Below are positions 12,901-24,900 of a stretch of DNA of 64,000 nucleotides, in pieces. Every line of letters begins with the position of its first letter. The first letter of the stretch is position 1. A model generated the notes under the pieces. That model made no database searches, had not been told where the DNA came from, and was given only the letters and a program-made list of their open reading frames with translations. The DNA comes from Marthasterias glacialis (Eukaryota > Echinodermata > Asteroidea > Forcipulatida > Asteriidae): the NCBI GenBank assembly GCA_911728455.2, contig OU452223.1:8826174-8890173 (forward strand), read 5' to 3'. The position numbers were made by a program, and so were the translations under genes.

Positions 12901-15900
12901 CCCTCTGTTGGTATGCATTACGCGACTGCCTTGACAAACTCGTATGAACGTCTTGATAACTAAGACTACCTATTAGCAAGCGCTGTAAAGGACTTTTTCC
13001 GACCTGATGAAAAATGTAGCCCAGATTCCTTTAGGAAAAATATGAAAAAGACGGAATTCCGGCAATAGGTGGAAAACTGGCATTCCTGTTATAAAGAACA
13101 TACATGCGCATCTGCTTGACTGCTGTTAGCAAGCATTGGCCATCTTGGATTTCGTAAGGTCTGAGAGTGACGTACCGGTATAGAACACAGAGCGAGAAGA
13201 TCATCTTTAAGAGAGTTTGTTGCTTATAAGACTGATGGATGCGTGTATGACCATATTATAATACTCTTGCCAGTTTGGCAGGGTAGTGAGCAAATTGACA
13301 TGCGTGCACATTAATGCACTCTGCTTTGCCTTGCTTTTTGCGAATTTGCGCGTCAAATTTGTTTGTGCTTGGCAATTGCGAGCGATGCATAATTAACTGT
13401 CTGCAGGAGCATGTAGAAACTTCACGAGGAAAGTACATTATGATCGGGACGAGTCGTACAAGTTCGCATTTTATTTTAAGTACAATTTTCACTGAAAGTG
13501 AATGCAGATCTTCGTAAGATTTGCAAAGAGTATTTTAAAGTATTGGGAATACATGAACAGATTTTCAGATTCCAACATCAGGTAAAAATAAATGTTTGCA
13601 TTGTAGAGAAGTTTTTATACCCAGGACGTCAGTGCAGCAGTGCAACGGAGGCCGACGTCCTACCAGGGCTAGGTTTCCCTTGACTTTCAGAGGCACCGAG
13701 GTGGTAAAATCTTTTAACAATTACACCCTAGCCTACCTAGCTGGTTGCAGTGAAGTTACCAACACCAGTTATTACTGGAACGTCAAACGACCGCCGACAT
13801 TATCAATTCTAAGCACACAACTGGCCTTTTTGAGGTATGTTGGACATTACAGAAGTGCACTGTTTGGTTTTGGAGTAAACAGACAAATTTATACAAACCA
13901 AATATTATCATAGTAGTGTGTCTACCATATCTCAAAGTGGCTTAGTGCAATGCAAATCTCTGTATTGATAAACTTAATCTACATTTTTTCTGTTTATAAG
14001 TTAAGTACATCAATTTGAACTTGTGGTTTCGTTAGTGTTAGTTCCACACTCCTGCCCAAAACAAGATGGCTACGACGACGACAGTGATCTTTTGGTAATG
14101 GACTTGACATAGTCCCTTGGAAGTTGTGTGTGGTAATGATGATAAACGTAAGTAGGAAATACTGTATTGTCTTAACACAAACTGTAACCATGCAGGACTG
14201 CCGCAAGTTTACTTTAGTATGGCATGACTGAATTTCAGGCAGACTGCTTGCATCGTACGATGACACTGGAGGGACGAACAATTTATTTGTTTTATTATAT
14301 TTAAAAAAAAAAAATGTCAGTGAGGCGGCAATATTGGCAAAAGAAAGAGCGAGGCGGACGTCGAAAGTACCTGAGGCGGGCCACCTCACAGTTTAATAGG
14401 CAGGGGAAATACTGGACTGGAGTGCATCCATGCTCGTTCCTCTGGTTTTCAGTGAACACTGTCAAACGAAACAGTGACAATCTACATTTATGTTTCTGGA
14501 GGGTTTTTGTTGAACGTTCATGCGTGCTTATTTTAAATTAGATAAATCCAAACAAGAACCGAGCAATGCGGGGATTGTTTTCACAGGACAATTGACAATG
14601 GTACCTTTACGTTTAACATGTGGGAAGATCACACAAACTTGTTTGTTTACGCACCTTGTAACGCATGTACCATGCAAACAACTAGTTAAGTGCAGAGACC
14701 AAATGCTACCCGCCCCCCCTCCCCGCCCCCCAACAATGATCTAAGTACAGCTATAGTGCATTGACTCTCATGCCACCCAAGACTGCCAAAGTGTTCACGT
14801 GACAGGAATGGACAATAAATCAATCACTGTAAAAAGCTGCTCATGTGTTGGACAGGCGCATCTTCGTTCATTTGTCTTCATGTTAGACACGAGCATCAGG
14901 TTGCGGATTGGACTGTGCGGTGTAACATATTTATGCATCCTCACGTCCGGACATTAAGGAAATGATCCCGTATCTACACAAAAATCATTGCAAAATATCG
15001 TTAATAAACATAAATCCAGCGTGATGTACTGAATAAACAGCTAATAGGGGCAGAATGTGTTCGGATCTTTATCAGATATTGTAGACAGTAAAACTGTGAT
15101 CATGCGTTCGAAAGCTTTGTCATGTTTATCAAGTTTGTCACTCTCAGAACTCTAGCAACATTTGCACAAATTTATGATACTTCAAACCAAAGCTCATTTC
15201 ACATGTAAAAGATACACATCTCAAATACTCTTCACAGCCAATGTCAAGACTGAGAGAATTTCAGCGTACTGTTCCTGTATAAAATGAGCTGGTGCCTATT
15301 ATTGATTAAGTGTTGACATATGCTGTGTCCTCGGGGAACTATGTGGCCACTGTTGACATACATGCAGTCATGGTGTAAGACGGCTCAATTGGCGCTTAGA
15401 GGATACGTGTATGTACATGCACATGTAAGCTTTTATTACATGTATAGTTTGTCTATGTACTGCCAACTGCATGAACTACACATGTACTTGGACTTCACCA
15501 CAAATCTGGCAGAAAAATTCACATACACGTACAATACGTGACCAGCACCCCACTAACTGAGTGTCAAGTCAGCATTTTCCCCCGTAATTGAGATACAATT
15601 CATATTATTAACTTCCAGCTTGAAAAGGAGTTTTCCACTTGTGCAGCATGCTGGCATTATGATACTCATGTACAGAGTTCACAGATGTTGTGCATGTACA
15701 TGCATGTGTTCATTTACATAGTTAACTACTTTGGGGGTTACATAGTGTTCTTAAAAATGGCAAAACTTCAGGGTTCATGGGGCAGAGCCTCCCCCATTCC
15801 TCCAGAAATGATATGACATTTGTTTTCTTAAAATTGCTCTTGAATGCAAGTGTGTGAAACCAATCAAACTAAATCCAATTTACGATACACGTACTCTACA

Positions 15901-18900
15901 TGTACAGGTACTGAACTAGAGTGTCTCCTAAAAAGACCCCCCCCCCCCCATTTTTTTTTTAAATAAATAAATAAAGAAAGAAATAAAACAAAAAAATATA
16001 TATCTATATAAAAAATAAAAATAATACACCAAACAAACGAAAAAACAACAAACAAACAAACAAACAAACAAACAAACAAAAAATGATTCTCTTACAAGTG
16101 TTTGTTGAGTACACAATATTTTGCTATTAAATCAAAGCTCTTTGCAAAATTCCAATCTCTGTAAAAACATTGTGCAGATCTACTTTGTTGATGTTGCAAA
16201 GCCAACATACAGTCTCCCTGGGTGGCCAATGGGCCTAAGCCCCCTCCCCCACCCGCCCAGAACCCTTGCCCCATTCCTGCCCCCACCAACTGAGATCGAA
16301 AAAAAATGCACAAATGAATGCTTCGATACTTCAATAGCCCCTCCCAAAATTTTGTCTTTGCACCTTCCCCAAATTTTGCCTTCCCATCCCCCCCCTTCCA
16401 AAATGAAAATGTCTGGTTACGCCACTGTCCTCAAGCGCTCACAGCCTTGTTGAGTTTATCCCTTGTCCTCATATGTAAGTACAGGTAGCCATCCATGTCA
16501 GTTTTGGAAAGGAGGTTCATTTGACACCATGAGTCTAATGCTTTCTCCTTATTATAGTGATGTTGTCTCATGCTTTGTGTATGGATTGTTTTCATATCAG
16601 TGTTTGTTTTTACAAATGGCAGTGAACCATGTGATTGGCACATTGCAGTTCTTTTTTTAGGCCTTGCTGACATCACCAGCTTATTAACTCTTTTAGTTAA
16701 TAACCGATGTTTTTTTTTGGTTTATTTGGCACTTTTTATACTCATTTTAAAAAAATACTCAAATGACATTTTTACTTGACTTTTTTTTTTTTTTTTTTAC
16801 TCATAAACAGAAATACCCCAAAGCAATCAGCCATTCAGAAAAGTCAGCATTCAAAATTGAGATATTGAGTAGGAAAAGACCTTTTCAATATGTCATAATG
16901 TCAACAGTGACATGAGGTGCACATAACACAAGCATGCATGTCTTATGGAGGATCCTTCTTTTCAGTTCTGAATAAGTTTGGAATCTTCCCCCGAAAGCAT
17001 TCTGCAAAATAGCGCTCACTTGGGCATACATACGTGTAGGTTAAGGCGAGTTGGGACAGCTTCTTTTACCTTGGGTAAAAAGGAGTAATGCTTGTGAGCA
17101 GCTTTTCTCTATACAACATGTCCATAATGATGGTGTGGACACTTTGGTGAGTAGTTGTTAAAGTGCTCGCCTCTCATCACTATGGACCTGGTCCGATTCC
17201 TGGCTTGGGCCATATGTGAGTGGAGTTGTGCGCTGGTTCTCTCCTATGCCACAAGGGTTTTTCTCCGGGCCCTCCGGTTTTCTTCCCTCTAGAAAAAAAT
17301 TAAACACTTTTGATCTCTGGCTGTTGCTCCGTGGTCATATATGGGTTGATGTGGCTGGCTGCCAAAGGCGCCCTTGCATGCCTGCAGCTCGAACACATTG
17401 TAGCCGCATCCTTTGCAATTCAGCTTCTCAGCTGCGAGTAAGGATGATTATTAGCCTCCCAAGTATAAATTATTATAATAATGGTATTTTCTGTTCACTG
17501 TTAGTTCAAATGTACTGTATTTTGGTAAGTTCTCTAAGAGAAAAACCCTCGGTTGCGAAAGGTTTATCTTGTTAATTACAACCATGGTGTTGAGTGTGCT
17601 CTTTATTTTAAACACTTTCTCCACATCACTACAAAAACAATATGACGTAGTAACAGCATCACATGACAATTGACTCCTATAATTCAGTTAGTCACTTAGG
17701 AGTAACATGTTGACAAACTGTATTGTCGTTAGATTAAGGCTGAGTCAAAAAGAAAAAAAATGTACGTACACTGCATCTACAGTAACAACATTTAGTGCGG
17801 CTATAAAAAAACAAAACGTTAAAACCTTCCGACACAATGCCATTTTGAAGTAAATTCTTCTGCTGTGAATCATACATTATTGAAAACTTTCCGCTCTTCC
17901 TCACCCCAGAGCATCCCTCCGGCAACAGTGTGTATATGACGCAGCTAAGGGTAATGACCACAAAAAAAGAAAAAAAAAAGAAAAAGAAAAAAGGAACATG
18001 GGTCGTGTCGTCCACAACGCTTCTTCATGAAACAGCAGACAATCGTTGCTTTCTCCACCCACTCAGTTTCCAAGGAGCCTCGCCCATTGTCCAAGACGAC
18101 GTCGAGGCAACTTGAGAGACTTCACATTTGGGAGAGGAAAAAGATGCGATAGACAGAGGCAGCATTTATCCCTGTGCTGGATGCAATGGCTCATGCTCCT
18201 TGCCTCTGCTAGTTATACTCTTTGTTCATTTGGATGGATTATTACAGATGAATTCAGGATGAGTGTATGAAGTGAAGAGAACAAGACCAATTTAGACAGA
18301 TTGAGAGAGAGGTTTCCAGAGAAGATTATACACAAACAAAATTAAACAAGAAACCCTTAAAAGGGGCTGGGGTGCACCTGACAGGCAGCTGTAAAAGCCA
18401 CTATTGTGCCATTGAGAGAAATCTTCAATATTGACAGAAAACACAACAAAACCTCACCCCAGAAATCATTTCAATCAACCGAAGAGAAATTCCAAAAGAC
18501 AACTTTCTCCACATTTAACCTCACAGAAAAACCCTAGATTTTTTTTTTTCACAGCTTGCAATATGAGCACTTCTCGAAGAAAGAAAATTTGAGTCCCAAC
18601 GTGATGCCAGCAGCTATTTTGCTGGAGGGATGTCACACGCAGAGAATTCAAGAATTCATGTACGTGTTATCATCAAGGATCCGCCAAGCACATTTCACTT
18701 CACTCGGCAACCACAACAAAAAAGGACCTTGGTTTTCTCACACCTTAGTTACGAAGACCAGGTGGCACAATTACGCGATACAAACAGCAGAAGATGAGAG
18801 TAGATATGATGAGACAAGCGGTGAGCTTAGGTGCGCATCGAGTGTGTGGTGCGTGCATTTGCTAGGTAAATATACAAGGAGATGCCTATCTTTGGTACAC

Positions 18901-21900
18901 GAATCGTCTCTAACATATTACACATCAACAGTATGAAAATGTGCATGTTTAGCTGCGATGACTGTTTTTCAAACACAACTGTGTAGTGTTGATTTGTACA
19001 TGAGCACAACTTTCACCATTAAAAGAGTGGCACTACAAATCTACCTGCACACTACACATTCTAGAGATTATGTTCTTGAAGATGTACATGTATAAAATGT
19101 CAATGTCACACAAGTCAACATTATTCAATACATTTAAAAGGATGGGAGTATTACAATTTGATTAAAAAGTGAACAGTCGGGTTTGAATGCAGCGCTAGGG
19201 CCACTGCGACTAAATAATGATTTGGATGGTTTGTATGCCATGTAAATATCTCAAATAAAAACACTGGAGTAATTTGAGACACCAACAACTTTCTGCACTA
19301 CTTCCTGATGACAGGCATGCACATTATGTGGAGTAATTTATTCAAAGCTTCACAGATCAATAAATTCAAAACATGCATTGATTTCACTGACATGTAGACT
19401 GTAAATACCTTTTCGAATTCATAAAAATCATGGAAATGAGTTGTCAAGATAGTTTACTCTGAGTGAATCCAAAGAAAAATTACACTTTCAAAAGGAAATT
19501 TGTCTTGAAAGATGGCATATATGCCTGGTTGAATATTACCCAACCCCACCCCAAAATGGACGACTTACTCCCAGTGGGAAAAATATGTCTGAGCTTCCTT
19601 GCTGTTGATCATATCATTGCAAGCACAACATTATTCTTTGGCTATTTAAAGTGGAACTCAATGATGCTCTATGGTGCAATGCATGATGGCATCCAATTCA
19701 AATAAGACAGTAGCGAAGGAGGCAGATTAAGGCAAGATGATAGGAGGAGATAAGAGATGTTCCTAATCAGACGGGATGTTGCAATCTTGAGTTTTGGGCG
19801 CTAAACTTGAGACTGGTTTGCCTTCAAGAGAGCTGCTAGATATGTAGGGTAGCGAGAGGAGGGGATAAATTAATTAACAATGGGATTGAAGAGAAATAAA
19901 AGATTGACTTTGTATGGCTTGGGTAGCCTCCGTAAACACAATCCACTCACAGGGAACGAGAGCCCTTGCCTGACAGACACGAGCTACGATAAAGCTTCTT
20001 TCTTTAAATTGCAATTTGGGAAAATGCACAGGCCCCTGTGGTCATGTGTGTAAACCCTAACAAACAAAACTCCCCCTCCAAAAAAAAAATCCTGGGAAAC
20101 CAAGAGTTAAGTATTGCTAAGAGTATATCATGTATCCAGGCAACAGCGCTGATGCCTTACACAGTCATAGTTTACTTCTGGTTAACTGGAAAATAAAAAC
20201 TTTCATTTCTTCCACTCTAATATGTTTTGGTTTGGTCACTTATAACCTACCATCAAATCGAACTTCAGTTTTTCTTTCCTCTGGATATGAGGTTCAAATA
20301 TTGAACAACTAACTTTGGTTTTCTCAAATATCAACAAATCTTGTGTGGCTTATAATTAGTACACAAAGTGGGTTTGCATAATAACTCTATTTGAGTGTTG
20401 AAAAAAACTTGCAGTAAAAATCTGGACGTAACAGGACAATTTGTCCATACTACATCTGAATGATACATTTTTCGTAATTTGTTGATAAAATGAATTGAAA
20501 CAATTCAAAAGTTTAACAAACACTTTCGCACTTAAAGGGGACTGTTACATGAAATAAATGAGTCAAATGTAAGAAAGCTTTTAATAATAATGACAAATAT
20601 TACAAACATTTTACACAATGTCCCAACCCCATCAGGCCTTGCATTACACGGAGGCCACAGCCTCTGTTGCCCTGGTCTTGGCCTCGGTGCCCCTTCAAAA
20701 GTGTCCCATAGACTTTAAGATTTTCCGATAGAAGTGCCCTTTGCAAAATGAAAATGGCCTTGCCCTCTCAAAGATAAAATTCCAGGCCTGCCTCATGAAA
20801 CGATCCACATGTAATTGCCCTTTAAAAATTTTGTGATGTCTTTGCTGACGATTACAGACTACCGATTATCCATCTTTCTCAGACTGTCAAACTTTCATTG
20901 AATAGATGTTTCTTCAGCAGCTAAATTAAAGAGGGGTTGTCATTATGAAATTTTGTTCCTTCTTTTTGTAATGTCTCAATGCCCTGATTCAAAACTCAGC
21001 ACTAATCCAATAAGGGGCATTTCTCGCAGCATTAAGCACTTAAAGCTCTCCTTTACCGTTGACTGGTAACGAAGTTCACCATGATTAAATGTCACCTTGG
21101 CGGAGAATAACAGAAAAGGATCTATACGTGGCGCAAGACATCCTGTGCAGGACAACTCTGCTATCTTTTCGCATCGCATTCTGAACGGAATCAACATTGC
21201 GGAATTAAAAAAGACGGCTTTTCCTATAATCTGATAAGGGGAGAAGATCCTGATGGAGAAAGATGCACAGTGACAGGCAATCCTTCACTCACTCTCACAC
21301 TACTGCTGATCTGACAGTGATATGATATGCATACCCAATCTAATAAGTGTCCGTTTGGAGAAGAGACAACGTTTCCCCAGACAGAAAGGTTTCTGTACAT
21401 TTGAACAGAGCACGCACAATGGGGCTCTTTCTGATAGGCCCTTCCGAATGTACATCGGTATTCCTATTGTAAATAGCTGTATTCAAAATGTGCTCCATTA
21501 GTGATCTTTGTCTCCCAGGATGTTAACAGTGAAAGTTTCTCCTCGAAAAGTCCGAAACAAAGCATCAGCTTTTCGGGTGTTTTAAATTTTTATAATGGAA
21601 AATTCTTGCCAACATTCCAGGACACCCCAGAGGGTATATGAACTCGTTGCTCCTTGAAGCATGTCCAGATGATCACTCAAGTATGCAGAAACATGTGTAT
21701 TAATACTTCAGACGTGTCCGTCTGCCGATTCAAAGCCATGGGAAAGCCATACAGGCTAAGGATATGTGTATGTGCGGGGAGTGTATGAATTAAAACAGCA
21801 GGGGTATTCCAGTCGTTCCTTAATAAAGAAGCCACACATGAAACGGCCATCTCTATCAGGTAATCAAAACCACAGCTGGGATGACATTGGTGTGACACAG

Positions 21901-24900
21901 AGAGGATTCTTATTTACACGCTGATGTGAAGAGCAATATTGTTCTGACCCGCTCAAACGAAAAGGAGAGCAAACTCTGCATTTCCCCCCACCCCCACCCC
22001 CCCCAAAAAAAATGCTCATTATTTGTGTTTCTCAAGTCAGTAAGAGAATACTGGCTGCACTTGGGGATGCGAGTACACGTATGACTGAAAATATTTTGAT
22101 GGTTGTGCAAATCTGGGTTCACAAAATATGCTCAGTTTGAACTTGGAATTTATGTCAGCTCCAGGTACATGTTTTTTTCTGGGAGGCGGTCTGTATTTTG
22201 TGGAAGGCAGGAAAGAGCCGGATGGATGGCTGGGTACAGGAACTGGTGAGAGAGAAAAACGGAAAGAGGACTCGAGGAGGGGGGGGGGATATATGCGGAC
22301 AAAACACTGTATACTCAGCTGCAAGTTTTGTTCTTTCAACGTTTCAATTAATTACAGGGTACAGGGGAAAAGATGTGTTTTGTATTAGAGAAAAATTACA
22401 GAGGCTGAATCTATAAAGCATGGCAAGGTCGTTTCTGGCAACAATTATTTAATAAAAGTAAAATAAAAATGTACACTGACCAGTAACAGAGCGTCACTAG
22501 AAATGCAGAGGAAATTGAAGGTTTAGCAAACCCTTATTCACTATATATGTAACGAGCTAACTTGTGAATACAACCATGTATAAATCACTTTTGGGAGGAG
22601 TGTTGGCTCTGAAGAGAGGCGTTGATGTGGTCTTGACGTTTCAAACATTATGCTCTGCTCGTCTTCAGGAGAATGCTGGACTGATGTTGAGGCTTAATAA
22701 GGGATGGAGGGATGCTCATTTGATTTTGTTTAAAATCGAGTTTGAGGGAGATTTCCAACTACATGTATGAGTTCTTAAGTAGACGCTCTGTACACAAACA
22801 CTTCAGTCAAGGAAGCGTGAACTCAAGAACCCGCGATATAAACAATTTCAACTGATCCCCGACGACTATCTTGTCTCGCAACAATGCACCTTTAAGATGA
22901 TGTACATGTATGCCCAAGTGATGGAATAAGCTACTCGAAGGCGCAGATGCACTGAAAGCATTTCTAATCAAAGACGTGCATCACCGACCGGTATCCCGCC
23001 GGCTATATGGAAATAACTCCTGGTGTAAGATGCTATCATGGGAGTACCAGCTTATGCTGCCGTGAACAGAGTGTTCCGTAATCAAAGGTTCACAACTTGG
23101 GTGCTGGACAGACAGACCATGGTTAATTGTATTTGAGTTATGTCAAATACAGTGCATTTTTTTCCCTTATTATTCCCAATTGAATACATTTTGACATTTT
23201 GAAATATTATTACTGAGCAGTTACAAGTATGACTTTTGTTGATAAAGCAAACCTGCTTAAGCATAGACTGAAGAAAAACCTACTGTTTTCAACTACAATT
23301 CCTTAAAAAAAAAATCATTTGTATTTTCTATAATACGCTGTGTGAATACAAGAAATGTGCAAAAGGTTATCTCTGATATCTCACTGTCAAAGTGCATCCC
23401 CGGTTCAGATTATTCAGACCTTTGAAGTTGACAGTGAACTCTTGAGTTGATATGCTCTCATTGTGCAAGTTTACCCTCGCATCACATAATGCCACACTAC
23501 AACCCCCGCAAGTTCAACATTGGAGGCGACGTGCCCCTGATTTAGTTGATACCCTCCGTTTACATTTCTTTTCCGAGATAATTTAAAAATTGAAACGTTA
23601 GTAATAGAATCCATCGGAATCATCATCCGCGGGAGACATCATGGCTAGACACTCCGGTGGACGTTAAGGCAGTTGGCAACAGCAGTAGCACTGAACTTTT
23701 GCGGATTTCCCCCGATCCGTGAGCTCCAGCCTGTCCCCTTTAAATTGGACAGGGGCTTCTCCTCAGCAGCTGTAATGAGCAGCAGCATCGGGATACCAGC
23801 TGTGACTCCGTGAGACTGATAGTGAGCATACCACACACTACAGGGGCGAAGCAACACCACTCAAGTACTCCACAAAATGCCAAGCTGTTCCCACACCTAA
23901 CACAGCCCAAATATGGTCACCATTAATGAAGGTCATTTTCTCCCAGCGAATGTACTTTCTTCATCAGTGACCAGAGATGGCTACCTGAGGGTGCACAACG
24001 AAACCTGTGGTTGTCTTTAAGTGAGGGATAATGATCCCTCGACAGATACCTGAGAAAGTGGTTCGGAGGCATTACTTTCATCAGTGCTCACTCTACATTT
24101 CCCTCAGTTTCCAACATGTAAATAGGAGCTCTACCCAAGAGCACACCCTGATGTCCGCATGCTGAGGTGCTAACTCATTGCCATAATCCACAAAAAGGTT
24201 GCTCAACCACATTACTCTAGCACACACACACGTGATTTATTAAATACACAATGTTAAAAACTTCTCAACCAAAACAAGAAATGAGGAAAATGCTCGTTTG
24301 AAAAGGAAGAGCGAAATCATACATGTAGCATGCAGAGAAATTGTCAATAGGGAAGACAGTGTAGCCACGAAGACAGTTTTTAATGTGTTTTTTTTTAAGT
24401 GTGTGCATCAAACAGTTTTTTTTGTGTATGGGCCTTAAAACAGACAGAAAATGAAATACCGGTACACACTCACAATGTTTCAAATACCTATATTGGTTAG
24501 GTGCACTTACTGGAAAATGAGAAGCACTAGTGTGGGACAGGCTATTTTGAAACCTTCGGAGTCGTCAATCGGATTTATGGAACGCCCAAAAAATTACGAT
24601 AACAAAAGAAACACCACTCACAGTACATGACAAACAGTTTGTGGGGACAACCAATAGCAATCTTCAAGTTACAAAATTTACTTGAACATTTCTAAATCCA
24701 ACAACATCAGTTGTTTCACTGTTCCAGCAAAACATTCTGTTTACAAGCTGAACACGGGTGTTATCTCTTCAGCTGTGTACAATGGTAAGCACATTGCAGG
24801 AAGTGTAACGCTGCCATAATGCCTTTCGGCAGTTTACTACATTACTGTATCCATTTACCTTCACAAGTCTCAGATAGTTGCCACATGAATGTTGACAACA

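Noticed and set aside
15864..16116. Minus-strand ORFs with [10 protein letters not shown] looking like a transmembrane segment
   Set aside because: They lie over the CAAA microsatellite and A-rich DNA.
16121..16453. Proline-rich 110-codon ORF
   Set aside because: It overlaps a C-rich hAT-like MITE; no conserved domain.
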